The notes: a model not told the origin generated them from the letters alone. A DNA stretch of 34,835 nt from Bacteroidota bacterium (GCA_024743405.1 JANSWP010000077.1:1-34835); one strand, 5' to 3'; shown: positions 24,298 through 32,459, counted from the stretch's first letter. Numbers and translations: made by a program.

Positions 24298-26196
24298 TCA
24301 CTCCTGATCAAATTTCAGATCAAAACGATTTCTTATTTCTTCTACCAACGGATTCCGTTCCTTCATTTTCCAATATTTCTCACTATCTGTCATTGGTCTT
24401 TTTCGTTCGGATTTATTATTAGAAAGTACTTTTGACGGGTCAATTTTCACTTCTATATTAAGAGACGGTGTCCCTAATTTTGTTCTAACAAAATCCATCA
24501 AATTACTTTCTTGACGAATCGTTTCCAAACCCAAGGTTGAACTTGTCAAAATTGTAACCTCACCTGACTCAAGTTTAAGCTCAGCACTTTTCAAATAATT
24601 TCTTGTAGTATCTTTTTTTACAAAAGAGGCAATATAGTCTAGCCAAATTAATTGAATTTCCTTTATTGTAATTTCAGAATGTGGTTTTTCAATGACAATA
24701 TTACTTGAATGCTCCTCTACCTCATCATCCAATTCATCTAGCGATAATAATTTTTTTGTACCTAAAGTAGAATGATTTCGAAGACTAGAAGGTTTAGATT
24801 CCTCTTTGGGGAGATTCACATTGGAGGTCTCTTTTGAATGTTCCCGACTAGGCTCTTCATAAGGTCTTTCTAATTCATTTGGACTCGGTTCTTCAACTCG
24901 ATCCATTGCTGATACAGGATTTGAGGCACTAGAAACGCCTATAGTTGGAGGTTCATTAGATCCCTCTGGTTTAGAAGGCGCTACAATGTTAGGTATCTTG
25001 GCAGCAGTAGATTCCTTTTTCGAAGTAGCATGTGGTGGGACTAATTGACTATCAGATTTTTTTTTTTCTTCGATAGCCTCTGGGTTTCGCACTAACTCAA
25101 CCGCTTGTGCGATATATGCCATTTTAATAAGACTCATCTCCACATGAAGGCGTTTGTTTCGAGACATTTTATAATTAATGTCACAATCATTTGCTAAATT
25201 CAGAGCCGTCAAAAGAAAAGAATTAGGAACAATTTGGGCTTGTTCACGATACCGTTTTTTCAATGATTCACTCACTTCCAACAACTTCAAAGTTGCCTCA
25301 TCTTTGCAAATTAATAAGTCTCTAAAATGCTCCGCTAAACCATTAATAAATAAATCCCCATCAAAACCATTTCTCAAGACCTCATCAAAAATCAACATCA
25401 CTTTTGAAACATCTTGAACCAAAAGGGCATTCGTAAATCGAAAATAATAATCGTAATCGAGGACATTTAAATTCGTAATAACATCCTCATAAGTAATCTT
25501 TTTTCCTGAGAAACTGACGATTCTATCAAATATCGAAAGGGCATCTCGAAGTGCACCATCCGCTTTCTGGGCGATGATATGTAGCGCATCCTTTTCTGCC
25601 TCTATTCCTTCTTGCGCACAGATACTTTGAAGATGTTTTACCATATTCGGAATCAGTATTCGCTTAAAATCAAATATCTGACAACGAGATAAAATGGTTG
25701 GAATAATTTTATGTTTTTCAGTAGTAGCGAGTATAAAAATGGCGTAAGGTGGCGGCTCTTCCAAAGTCTTTAAAAACGCATTAAACGCCGACTGAGACAA
25801 CATATGAACCTCATCAATTATGAAAACTTTGTATTGTCCTTGTTGAGGTTGAAAACGAACTTGCTCGACTAATGTCCGAATATGCTCTACACTATTGTTA
25901 GAAGCGGCATCCAACTCCATAATATTAAAAGAAGAACTTCCGCTGAAAGATTGGCAGCTATCGCACTTATTACATGGTTCGAAATCGTCAGATTTATTTT
26001 GGCAATTTAATACTTTCGCAAGGATTCGGGCACAGGTCGTTTTTCCCACTCCACGAGGACCGCAAAATAAAAAGGCGTGTGCTAAATGATCGTTTTTTAG
26101 CGCATTCTTCAACGTCTGACCTACGTGTTCTTGCCCAACGACCTCATCAAATTTTTGTGGTCTATATTTTCTAGCCGATACGACAAAATTGCTCAT
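24298..26196 (-). CDS. dnaX: DNA polymerase III subunits gamma/tau
   Basis: This is the clamp-loader ATPase of the replisome. The full-length (tau) form has 632 residues. Visible are Walker A CGPRGVGKTT (45-54), the zinc-site cysteines C65, C75, C78 and C81, Walker B IIDEVHML (126-133), sensor 1 LATTEKHKI and SRCQIFDFKR (170-179). The domain III helices end near residue 370. A low-complexity Ser/Pro/Glu linker (375-500) follows, then a C-terminal domain (~505-632) probably for polymerase contact. Codons 378-380 lie in an 11-A run followed by TCTGATAG. In the -1 frame the next codons are ATC TGA, and in the +1 frame a stop follows in six codons, so slippage would yield a gamma form of ~380 residues. 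A TATCTTTG promoter motif overlaps the preceding gene's stop. Confidence 0.97.
   Translation of the reverse strand: MSNFVVSARKYRPQKFDEVVGQEHVGQTLKNALKNDHLAHAFLFCGPRGVGKTTCARILAKVLNCQNKSDDFEPCNKCDSCQSFSGSSSFNIMELDAASNNSVEHIRTLVEQVRFQPQQGQYKVFIIDEVHMLSQSAFNAFLKTLEEPPPYAIFILATTEKHKIIPTILSRCQIFDFKRILIPNMVKHLQSICAQEGIEAEKDALHIIAQKADGALRDALSIFDRIVSFSGKKITYEDVITNLNVLDYDYYFRFTNALLVQDVSKVMLIFDEVLRNGFDGDLFINGLAEHFRDLLICKDEATLKLLEVSESLKKRYREQAQIVPNSFLLTALNLANDCDINYKMSRNKRLHVEMSLIKMAYIAQAVELVRNPEAIEEKKKSDSQLVPPHATSKKESTAAKIPNIVAPSKPEGSNEPPTIGVSSASNPVSAMDRVEEPSPNELERPYEEPSREHSKETSNVNLPKEESKPSSLRNHSTLGTKKLLSLDELDDEVEEHSSNIVIEKPHSEITIKEIQLIWLDYIASFVKKDTTRNYLKSAELKLESGEVTILTSSTLGLETIRQESNLMDFVRTKLGTPSLNIEVKIDPSKVLSNNKSERKRPMTDSEKYWKMKERNPLVEEIRNRFDLKFDQE
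25057..25067 (-). promoter_or_regulatory. A11 slippery run in dnaX (candidate recoding site)
   Basis: On the coding strand eleven A residues span codons 377-380 (GAA AAA AAA AAA TCT). The site lies right after the clamp-loader core. Slippage in either direction meets a stop at once: AAA ATC TGA, or AAT CTG ATA GTC AAT TAG. The layout resembles the dnaX recoding sites of Escherichia coli (-1 frameshifting) and Thermus thermophilus (A-run slippage). Confidence 0.6.
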
Positions 26197-26240
26197 AAAT
26201 TGTGTTTGTGAAATTCAAAATTACAAAATATTGGCAGGAA

Positions 26241-27053
26241 TCAAAGATAGAAATTTTCTACTGGGCGATCACATTCATTAATGATATAATTCATGAACTC
26301 TAAGCCCTCTTTGCGACGAAACCACTTGGACGGATAGATAGTCCCTTTCTCTCCTCTTCGAATTCGAATTACCTCTTTTAGTATATTTTGAAAATGAGGA
26401 GGGCAAGATTCTAAGCAATATTTCATGCTTTGGTGCATGGATGGTACATCCTTATTTTTTAAGATATAATATTGTCTAGTAAATTCTGAAATGCTCCACT
26501 CGAAAAATTTATCCGAATATATGAATACCCAATAATACCAAGACCAAAAAGAGGAACAATTTCCCACTAAATCCTTCTGATCATTATGCATATTAGCATA
26601 AGCGAAGTCAATTATTTCATTTTCTTTTATATCGAAATTTAATGCTTTTGCCTCCTTTCCTAAAAGTGTTATGGAGTTTTGCTTTAATTGCCACCAAGTC
26701 AACGCATTCAGTCCACATAATTCCTTAGATTGAAGTTTCCCTGCAAAAAAGTATAGAAATTGTCCAATTGCCTCTTTTGACTTTCCCAAATCATCCCAAG
26801 TTAAGTAAATTGTATAGGTAAATGGATACTTATGTCTTTTATAAATAAGCCGATGGATACTTTCCAGCATTTTAGTTTGTTGCTCATCTGGTTTGTTGGA
26901 GGAAATAATAATACAATTTAAATCACTTCTCTCTGGGTTAAAATCCTCCCATTTTATACTCCCATAAGCATAAAATGCTTCCATAAGATCGGGAAGAAGT
27001 CGGGAAATTTCCTCTATCAATTCATTTAATATTGTACTCGATTTTTGATCCAT
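26241..27053 (-). CDS. AadA-like nucleotidyltransferase-fold protein, degenerate active site
   Basis: From the ATG at 27053 the protein has 270 residues. The frame extends to a GTG at 27161, but that part is AT-rich noise-like sequence. Residues ~25-55 read YAYGSIKWEDFNPERSDLNCIII, the GS...SDxD nucleotidyltransferase motif seen in aminoglycoside (3'') adenylyltransferases, with the second acidic residue replaced by Asn (SDLN). The C-terminal helical half (LLGKEAKALNFDIKENEIIDFAYANM ... FTRQYYILKNKDV) resembles the DUF4111-type C-terminal domain of AadA proteins. Whether it still transfers nucleotides is doubtful. It lies between rpsT and dnaX; its stop codon is part of the dnaX promoter motif. 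Confidence 0.6.
   Translation of the reverse strand: MDQKSSTILNELIEEISRLLPDLMEAFYAYGSIKWEDFNPERSDLNCIIISSNKPDEQQTKMLESIHRLIYKRHKYPFTYTIYLTWDDLGKSKEAIGQFLYFFAGKLQSKELCGLNALTWWQLKQNSITLLGKEAKALNFDIKENEIIDFAYANMHNDQKDLVGNCSSFWSWYYWVFIYSDKFFEWSISEFTRQYYILKNKDVPSMHQSMKYCLESCPPHFQNILKEVIRIRRGEKGTIYPSKWFRRKEGLEFMNYIINECDRPVENFYL
26242..26249 (-). promoter_or_regulatory. Candidate -7 promoter motif for dnaX
   Basis: The minus strand reads TATCTTTG, and its last bases form the TGA stop of the upstream gene (...TTC TAT CTT TGA). It lies 46 nt before the dnaX ATG. Confidence 0.5.
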
Positions 27054-27156
27054 CTTAGAAAAGTAGGTTTTCCAATTGTAGAAGATTTTACTACCATTCT
27101 CTTCTCCAAAAGTATTATTGAAATAGAAGTTTTGGATTTTGCGCTCAATCGAGAAA

Positions 27157-27235
27157 CGCACGGAGCCTCATAGCCTTAGTTATTAAGGCGAGTACGTGAC
27201 GAAAAGTGAGGGCAAAAGACTAAGTTCTAGCCATA
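27157..27235. repeat. Degenerate copy of the intergenic palindrome family
   Basis: The reverse complement contains GTACTCGCC, then GGCTATG and CCGTGC, matching the core TACTCGCC...GGATATGCCTGTGC at 1-158. Short stems (CCTTA/TAAGG; CTTAGT/ACTAAG) are visible. It lies in the gap between the nucleotidyltransferase-like gene and rpsT. Confidence 0.45.
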
Positions 27236-27272
27236 GAATATTTTTTGGAATAAAGTTTATTAATAAAACACG

Positions 27273-27307
27273 AAAAGTGTATCCCGACTACGCCGAAATA
27301 CACTTTT
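27273..27307 (-). terminator. Probable rpsT terminator
   Basis: AAAAGTGTAT (27273-27282) and ATACACTTTT (27298-27307) form a 10-bp stem with a 15-nt loop. On the minus strand it is followed by CGTGTTTTATT, a weak U-tract. It lies 29 nt after the rpsT stop. Confidence 0.55.
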
Positions 27308-27336
27308 ATAAAAGAACTCGAAAAAAGAAGACAGGA

Positions 27337-27588
27337 TTATAATCCAGCTACATGCCGAGTTAATTGACCTTTAAGGTTGCTCGCTTTGTTCTTGTGCCAA
27401 GTATTATTCTTAGCCAACTTATCAATCATGCTGATTACTTTCGGTAAAAATGCTTCTGCATCTTTTTTCGTCGTCATTTCTCTCAATTTCTGGATAGCAG
27501 AACGAGCAGTTTTTTTGTAGTAACGATTACGCAAACGACGCTTGGCATCTTGTCTGATTCTCTTCTTTGCTGATGCGTGATGAGCCAT
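27337..27588 (-). CDS. rpsT: 30S ribosomal protein bS20
   Basis: bS20 binds 16S rRNA early in small-subunit assembly. The protein has 83 residues and is strongly basic. The start at 27588 is fixed by the family N-terminus MAHHASAKKRIRQDAKRRLR; an upstream in-frame ATG at 27654 would add 22 unrelated residues across the promoter region. The rest (KTARSAIQKLREM ... TWHKNKASNLKGQLTRHVAGL) is canonical three-helix S20. It is transcribed alone from a good -7 motif. Confidence 0.97.
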   Translation of the reverse strand: MAHHASAKKRIRQDAKRRLRNRYYKKTARSAIQKLREMTTKKDAEAFLPKVISMIDKLAKNNTWHKNKASNLKGQLTRHVAGL

Positions 27589-27651
27589 ATTAATTTTAAA
27601 ATTTTGATTTATAGATTTACAAATTTGGGCTTCTTGCCTCAAATCGGGGCG

Positions 27652-27659
27652 CAAAGATA
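27652..27659 (-). promoter_or_regulatory. Candidate -7 promoter motif for rpsT
   Basis: The minus strand reads TATCTTTG followed by CGCCCC, the same octamer as before metK and dnaX. It is 64 nt before the rpsT ATG. No clear -33 TTTG is seen. Confidence 0.6.
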
Positions 27660-27697
27660 GTTTTTTTGTTTAAAAATAAATGCTCTTTGGCCCTTTT

Positions 27698-29821
27698 TTA
27701 AGCATGAAATTTTCCACCGCTGTTGGCCAATTCAATTAAGGTCTTAGCAGGCGTGTATTTTGGTCCATATTTTTCAGTTAAATCATTCATTATTTCTACC
27801 ACTCTGTCCGCCCCTAATTGATCCATATAACTGAATGGACCTCCTGTAAATGGCAAGAATCCAATCCCGAATACCGCACCAATATCTCCATCAGTTGCAT
27901 TGGCGATGATGCCTTCTTCTAAACATAATACGGCTTCATTGAGCATCAACATTAGCGCTCGATTTTGGATTTCTTCCATTGGTAGCGACTTATCTCCATT
28001 CCCTTTAAAAAATTGATAGGCAGATTTATCAGGTCCTTGTTTTTTAGATTTTTTATCATAAGAAAAGAATCCTTGTTTGTTTTTTCGCCCTAACCGACCC
28101 GCTTCAAACATTTTCACAACACCATAAGAAAGCACAAATCCGTCTCGAGCACCTATCATTTTTTCACTACTTCCCACCACATGAGCTGCAATATCCAGCC
28201 CAACTTGGTCAAAAAGCGTAATAGGTCCAACCGGAAATCCTTTCTTTAATAAAGCCTTATCGATCGCCCCAAAATCTAGCCCTTCATCAATCATCACCAA
28301 ACATTCGTTCATATAGGGTCCTAAAATTCTATTCACATAAAATCCAGGCGAATCTTTAACTACAATAACTGTTTTGCCTTGGTTTACTCCAAAATCATAA
28401 CAGGAGGCAATAACCGAATCAGCCGTTTTATCCGTTTTTACAATTTCCAAAAGTGGCATTTTCGGCACTGGTGAAAAATAGTGCATCCCGATTACATTTT
28501 CGGGATTTTTGGCATTTTCTGCCATTTCAGTTATTGATAAAGAAGACGTATTTGACGCGATAATCACATCCTCTCGACAATGTTTTTCGATATCAGCAAT
28601 AATAATCTTCTTCAAATCCATTTTTTCTAAAACTGCCTCGATCACAATATCTGCATACTCAAAATTATCGTAAGTCAATTGTCCAGAGACTCTACCCATT
28701 ACTTCTTCCGCCTGAGGTTTCGTAAGCGATTTATACCGAATCTTCTTACTCAATCCAGCCCAAATTTGCTTTTTCGCGGCGGTTATCATATCATCATTAA
28801 TATCTTTTAGCAGCACTTTGATTTTCTTACCAACACTAACTTCTGCTATCCCTACCCCCATAAACCCCGCTCCAATCATACCTAAAGTCTTCAGTTTAGG
28901 TGCATTATCGGTAATAGGATTTTTCTTATTTGCAGACATATTGAAAAATAAACCACGCATGGCTTTACTTTCTGGCGTAAGCATCAATTTTTCAAAATAT
29001 TCTAACTCTTTTTCATAACCCGCTTTGATCCCTTTTTTGAAACCCGTCTCAACAGTATCCAAAATAGCTAGAATAGCTGGATAATTCCCCTGCGATTGTT
29101 TCATCGCCATTTTTCGGGCTTGTTTAAAAAGAATACCCCGTCCGATGCCAGTATCTTCCAAAAACCAATTGACAAACCCCTTCTTCCGTTTTTTCCTTTT
29201 ATAGGTGCCAGCAATTAATCTCTTCGCAATCATCGTGGCTGCTTGGTGGAGCTTATTTTTATCTGTCAACTCATCCACCAAGCCCATTTTCTTAGCTCGA
29301 TAAGCAAAAATGCTTTTACCCGTCAACATCATATCCAAAGCAGTCTGAATACCCACTAACCTTGGTAATCTTTGGGTTCCTCCCCCACCGGGTAATATAC
29401 CTAACTTTACTTCGGGTAAACCCATTTTCGTAGAAGGATGATTAGAAGCAACCCTCGCATGGCAAGCTAGTGGTAACTCCGTCCCTAATCCAAATCCAGT
29501 CCCATGAATAGCAGCAACAACAGGTTTATTACCTTTTTCCAAATCCTCTAGCATTTCTAAACCTTTCGCCTGAATAGGTCTAAAATCGCCAGGTTTTTCA
29601 ATCGCAAATGATTTGATATCTGCACCGGCCAAAAAATCTTTTTTCCCACTAATAATCACGACTCCTTTCACCTCATCATCTTTATTCAAATCATCAAAGA
29701 CTTCTCCCAATATTTTCATTAAACTAGGAGAAATAACGTTCATTTTTTCATGCTTTACATCCAACCAAATGGTTGCGATTCCATCTTTTTTTTCAATCGT
29801 TAAATAATCGTTGGTATTCAT
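27698..29821 (-). CDS. fadJ: Fatty-acid oxidation multifunctional enzyme (enoyl-CoA hydratase / 3-hydroxyacyl-CoA dehydrogenase)
   Basis: The 707-residue FadB/FadJ-type alpha subunit catalyses hydration of 2-enoyl-CoA and NAD-dependent oxidation of 3-hydroxyacyl-CoA in beta-oxidation. The N-terminal crotonase domain (1-~190) has FLAGADIKSFA (oxyanion hole), GTGFGLGTELPLAC with Glu115 and GLPEVKLGILPGGGGTQRLP with Glu137. The dehydrogenase half starts near 310 with the NAD fold MIGAGFMGVGIAE, then ASNTSSLSI (423-430), the signature MHYFSPVPKMPLLEIVKTDK with catalytic His447, and the C-terminal 3HCDH domain from ~495. No thiolase (fadA/fadI) gene adjoins it. The symbol is by similarity; FadB cannot be excluded. 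An inverted repeat upstream may be an operator. Confidence 0.93.
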   Translation of the reverse strand: MNTNDYLTIEKKDGIATIWLDVKHEKMNVISPSLMKILGEVFDDLNKDDEVKGVVIISGKKDFLAGADIKSFAIEKPGDFRPIQAKGLEMLEDLEKGNKPVVAAIHGTGFGLGTELPLACHARVASNHPSTKMGLPEVKLGILPGGGGTQRLPRLVGIQTALDMMLTGKSIFAYRAKKMGLVDELTDKNKLHQAATMIAKRLIAGTYKRKKRKKGFVNWFLEDTGIGRGILFKQARKMAMKQSQGNYPAILAILDTVETGFKKGIKAGYEKELEYFEKLMLTPESKAMRGLFFNMSANKKNPITDNAPKLKTLGMIGAGFMGVGIAEVSVGKKIKVLLKDINDDMITAAKKQIWAGLSKKIRYKSLTKPQAEEVMGRVSGQLTYDNFEYADIVIEAVLEKMDLKKIIIADIEKHCREDVIIASNTSSLSITEMAENAKNPENVIGMHYFSPVPKMPLLEIVKTDKTADSVIASCYDFGVNQGKTVIVVKDSPGFYVNRILGPYMNECLVMIDEGLDFGAIDKALLKKGFPVGPITLFDQVGLDIAAHVVGSSEKMIGARDGFVLSYGVVKMFEAGRLGRKNKQGFFSYDKKSKKQGPDKSAYQFFKGNGDKSLPMEEIQNRALMLMLNEAVLCLEEGIIANATDGDIGAVFGIGFLPFTGGPFSYMDQLGADRVVEIMNDLTEKYGPKYTPAKTLIELANSGGKFHA

Positions 29822-29954
29822 ATTTAATTCTTTTTGAGCAAAGAAAGGAAATTCTTCGCTTTTCTGGTACGAACCTTGTATTTACTATTCAAACACCCCT
29901 AATTATGATTTTCTTCGCCATTTCAATCAAAACTAGGAACCTTCAAGCCCAGTA

Positions 29955-29971
29955 ATCAAAATTATTTTGAT
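29955..29971. promoter_or_regulatory. Candidate operator/promoter of fadJ
   Basis: ATCAAAAT-T-ATTTTGAT is a perfect inverted repeat with 8-bp arms. The minus strand inside it reads TAATTTTG (TAnnTTTG, 29964-29957), so a regulator bound here could occlude a fadJ promoter 136 nt before the ATG. A second site, TTTGATCAAA at 30025-30034, shares TTTGATCA. Confidence 0.35.
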
Positions 29972-30340
29972 CACTATATATATTTAAGCCAACCAAATAG
30001 ATTTTTCATTACCTCAAATATTGATTTGATCAAAGAATTGTCTTTTTACAATAAAATTGGCATTAAAACTACAGAATCAATGAATAAAAATGAATATAGC
30101 AAAATATTTACGTGATTTCACCTATTGATTTTTTAGTAAAAAAAAACGAAAATTAGATTAATATTTTTCAAACAATACTTCCTATATTCTCGTTATCTTT
30201 TTGTGGAATAAAAAAAAAAAATTACTCCATACAACGAAAACCAAACATTGTAACATCTATTAAGTGTGTAAAATCCCAAATAAAACCTAAAAATTTATAG
30301 TCGGTTTCAAGTTTCATACAATTAGTGAGAGTAAATTTTC

Positions 30341-30370
30341 GCGGCTCAGGTTTCTGAGCCGCTTTTTTTT
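30341..30370 (+). terminator. Orphan plus-strand terminator
   Basis: GCGGCTCAG-GTTT-CTGAGCCGC followed by eight T is a near-ideal intrinsic terminator. No plus-strand gene precedes it; the nearest downstream gene starts 30 nt later. It either ends a small RNA from ~30190 onward or acts as an attenuator for the VanZ-like gene. Confidence 0.85.
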
Positions 30371-30399
30371 GTCTAAATTTCACCTCAAACTAGGTCAAT

Positions 30400-30738
30400 A
30401 TGGAGCTTCATTTTATTCTTTATCCAATACTTCTCATCGGCATGCTGTTCGCCGTACAATTTAATATTGTTCAAAAATATGTTCCTATATTTTATAAAAA
30501 AGGCTGGGACAAAGTCGGTCATCTTTTCCTTTACTTTACTGCAACAATGGTCTTAGCGTTCCTTTTCAAAGATTTGAATATACCTCTAAAGTTTTTATTT
30601 TTTCCGATGTGTGTCATTGGAATCATTCATGAAATCCGCCATGAATCAGACCCTAAAAGGGACTTTGAATTTATGGACATGGCTGCCAACTTCATGGGTG
30701 TTATTTTAGCGTTTTTTTTCATCCAAATGATTTTCTAA
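30400..30738 (+). CDS. VanZ-like small membrane protein
   Basis: This 112-residue protein has about four hydrophobic segments. The VanZ-like pattern is visible: WDKVGHLFLYFTATMVLAF at ~36-54 and a later HEIRH...RDFEFMDMAANFMGV with charged residues (Glu, Arg, Asp) and the D-x-x-A-N-x-x-G ending at ~91-99. The family includes the teicoplanin-resistance protein VanZ, but most members have no known role. A terminator hairpin sits directly upstream of the start. The gene ends 13 nt from the convergent M20 gene. Confidence 0.8.
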   Translation: MELHFILYPILLIGMLFAVQFNIVQKYVPIFYKKGWDKVGHLFLYFTATMVLAFLFKDLNIPLKFLFFPMCVIGIIHEIRHESDPKRDFEFMDMAANFMGVILAFFFIQMIF

Positions 30739-30750
30739 TAGCCAATAAAC

Positions 30751-32274
30751 CTACAATTCCTCTGTCAGAATCGAATAAATCGTCTTAATCCCACTCACAT
30801 AATTCCCAACTCGAATATTTTCATTAGGACTGTGTTGATTATTGTCTCTTTGGACAGTCGGTACCGTTACCGCTGGAATCCCTAATTCATTTACAAAAGG
30901 AGAAATCGGAATACTTCCACCTGAAGTTCTTTGTTTGACAGGTGTTTTACCAAATGCTTTTACCAATGCCTTGTCTAACCAAATACCTACTTCTGAATCA
31001 AAATCAGTTCTAAAAGCTAAGTAAGAAGTGGAAGCATTAAATTGGCAAATGTGAGAATGAGTAGCTCGTTCCCTTGAGGTTGGTTTTCTATCTATCACAT
31101 AATAGCCCTCTAAAGCGATGTGATTTTTCACTAAATTGATCAAACGGTCAGGATCATTTTCTAAAACTAACCGAATATCTATTTCGGCGGTAGCGGTTGC
31201 TGGTACAATCGTCCTTGTCTCCTCTCCTACCCAACCAGAAGAGAGTCCTCGCACATTCAAAGATGGATACTGAAGGGATTCCTGGTAGGTAGGTGCTACT
31301 TTTTGAGCCTCAGCGACTCCTAATTTATTATTAATATACCGTTCATCATCTGGAACACTTTTCAAAACTGCTTTTACCTCATCACTTAGAGTAATCCCAT
31401 CATAAAATCCTGGGATCGTCACACGCCCATCATCATCTTTCATACTTGCAATCAACCTTGATAACCGAACAGCTGGATTTGGTGCCCAATTACCATAATG
31501 ACCGCTATGTTGAGGAAAAATAGGTCCAAAAACCTTCAATGTAATTTCAGAGATCCCTCTTGCACCAAAGGTCAAACTAGGGTCTCCAGAAATATGTAAT
31601 GGACCATCAAAGATTATCAACATATCCGCTGCTAATTCTTTCTTGTATTTTGTAACTGCCTGAGGTAAGTTCGGAGAGCCAATTTCTTCTTCAAAATCCA
31701 TGATCACTTTCATATTGAAATTAGTGGACAGCTTTTGGTCAAGCATCATATCTATCGCTGTCAAAAACATATTGACCGCACCTTTGGAATCTGCCGTTGA
31801 ACGCGCAAAAATCCGCCAATCCAAGTCTAATGGTTTTTCAGTCAAATTTGACCAATCAATAATTTCCCAGCCTCCTTCTTTTGCTTGCTCTTTCAAGACT
31901 GCTTCATAGGGATTGTCCTGAAACCAATGATTAGGATCCACAGGCTGGCCATCTACTTGAAGGTAAATTAGCACCGTTTTGGCATTTGGATTCTTAATAC
32001 TTTTTTCAGCCAAAAGTAATGGCGCTTCTGGGGTTTCTAAGCGAGTAAGTTGAAAACCTCTTTGACCAAAATTTTGCTCGCACCATTTTACATTTTTTTC
32101 AATTTCTTCTGGAAAATGAGCGTCATTTGGTATACTCAATAAGTCCTTTAATTGAGGAAAAGAAGCCTTAGCATATTTAAGAAAAATTGGGTCATTGCCC
32201 TTTTGAGAAAACCCCAAACTTGATACAAATAACACTAAAAAAGACAATACTAGATACTGCTTAAAACACCTCAT
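30751..32274 (-). CDS. Secreted M20-family metallopeptidase-like protein with altered metal site
   Basis: This 507-residue protein has a signal peptide (MRCFKQYLVLSFLVLFVSSLGFSQ) and so acts in the periplasm or outside the cell. M20 dipeptidase landmarks are present: VDGQPVDPNHW (107-117), RSTADSKGA with bridging Asp162, FEEEIGS with Glu196 and Glu197, FDGP with Asp223, a dimerisation/lid domain (~235-385), RTSGGSIP and the last metal ligand NNQHSPNEN with His481. The first ligand is changed: relatives read HxDGQPVD, and here it is Q106-V-D108. This could lower or alter metal binding. It may share a transcript with the serine hydrolase upstream, but a palindromic repeat separates them. Confidence 0.88.
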   Translation of the reverse strand: MRCFKQYLVLSFLVLFVSSLGFSQKGNDPIFLKYAKASFPQLKDLLSIPNDAHFPEEIEKNVKWCEQNFGQRGFQLTRLETPEAPLLLAEKSIKNPNAKTVLIYLQVDGQPVDPNHWFQDNPYEAVLKEQAKEGGWEIIDWSNLTEKPLDLDWRIFARSTADSKGAVNMFLTAIDMMLDQKLSTNFNMKVIMDFEEEIGSPNLPQAVTKYKKELAADMLIIFDGPLHISGDPSLTFGARGISEITLKVFGPIFPQHSGHYGNWAPNPAVRLSRLIASMKDDDGRVTIPGFYDGITLSDEVKAVLKSVPDDERYINNKLGVAEAQKVAPTYQESLQYPSLNVRGLSSGWVGEETRTIVPATATAEIDIRLVLENDPDRLINLVKNHIALEGYYVIDRKPTSRERATHSHICQFNASTSYLAFRTDFDSEVGIWLDKALVKAFGKTPVKQRTSGGSIPISPFVNELGIPAVTVPTVQRDNNQHSPNENIRVGNYVSGIKTIYSILTEEL

Positions 32275-32288
32275 AAGAAGCTTATTTT

Positions 32289-32459
32289 TATTTATACACT
32301 TTCCAATTGAGGATGTCGTACAAAAAAATAGTTGATTTTTGCTTTAGGCAAGGCGAAAAACGCAGGGATAGCCTAAGCTCTTACGAGGCTTTTCAACAAA
32401 GCTTAAAGTAAAAAGCAGCATTTTATGTGCGACATATTTAATTGAAAAGCGTATAAATA
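32289..32459. repeat. Long palindromic intergenic repeat
   Basis: TATTTATAC (32289-32297) mirrors GTATAAATA (32451-32459). Inward the arms keep matching (ACTTTCCAATT/AATTGAAAAGC, ATGTCGTACA/TGTGCGACAT, TTTTGCTTTAGG/CTTAAAGTAAAAAG), giving arms of about 75-85 bp. The centre (GGCGAAAAACGCAGGGATAG ... CGAGGCTTTTCAAC) aligns with the family core seen at 1-158 and 20104-20183. It fills the gap between the serine hydrolase and M20 genes; in a shared transcript it would fold into a large hairpin. Confidence 0.8.

Larger units (their letters stand above)
29822..30399. other. Long non-coding region between fadJ and the VanZ-like gene
   Basis: These 578 bp separate two divergent genes. They contain a 17-bp palindrome (29955-29971), a TTTGATCAAA palindrome (30025-30034), an A-rich stretch and a strong plus-strand terminator (30341-30370). 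The space before the terminator could hold a small RNA. No reading frame looks real. Confidence 0.5.

Noticed and set aside
27054-27161. GTG-started extension of the nucleotidyltransferase-like gene
   Set aside because: It runs up to the edge of a palindromic repeat, is rich in Asn/Phe/Tyr from AT-rich DNA, and the ATG at 27053 gives the usual ~30 residues before the YGS motif.
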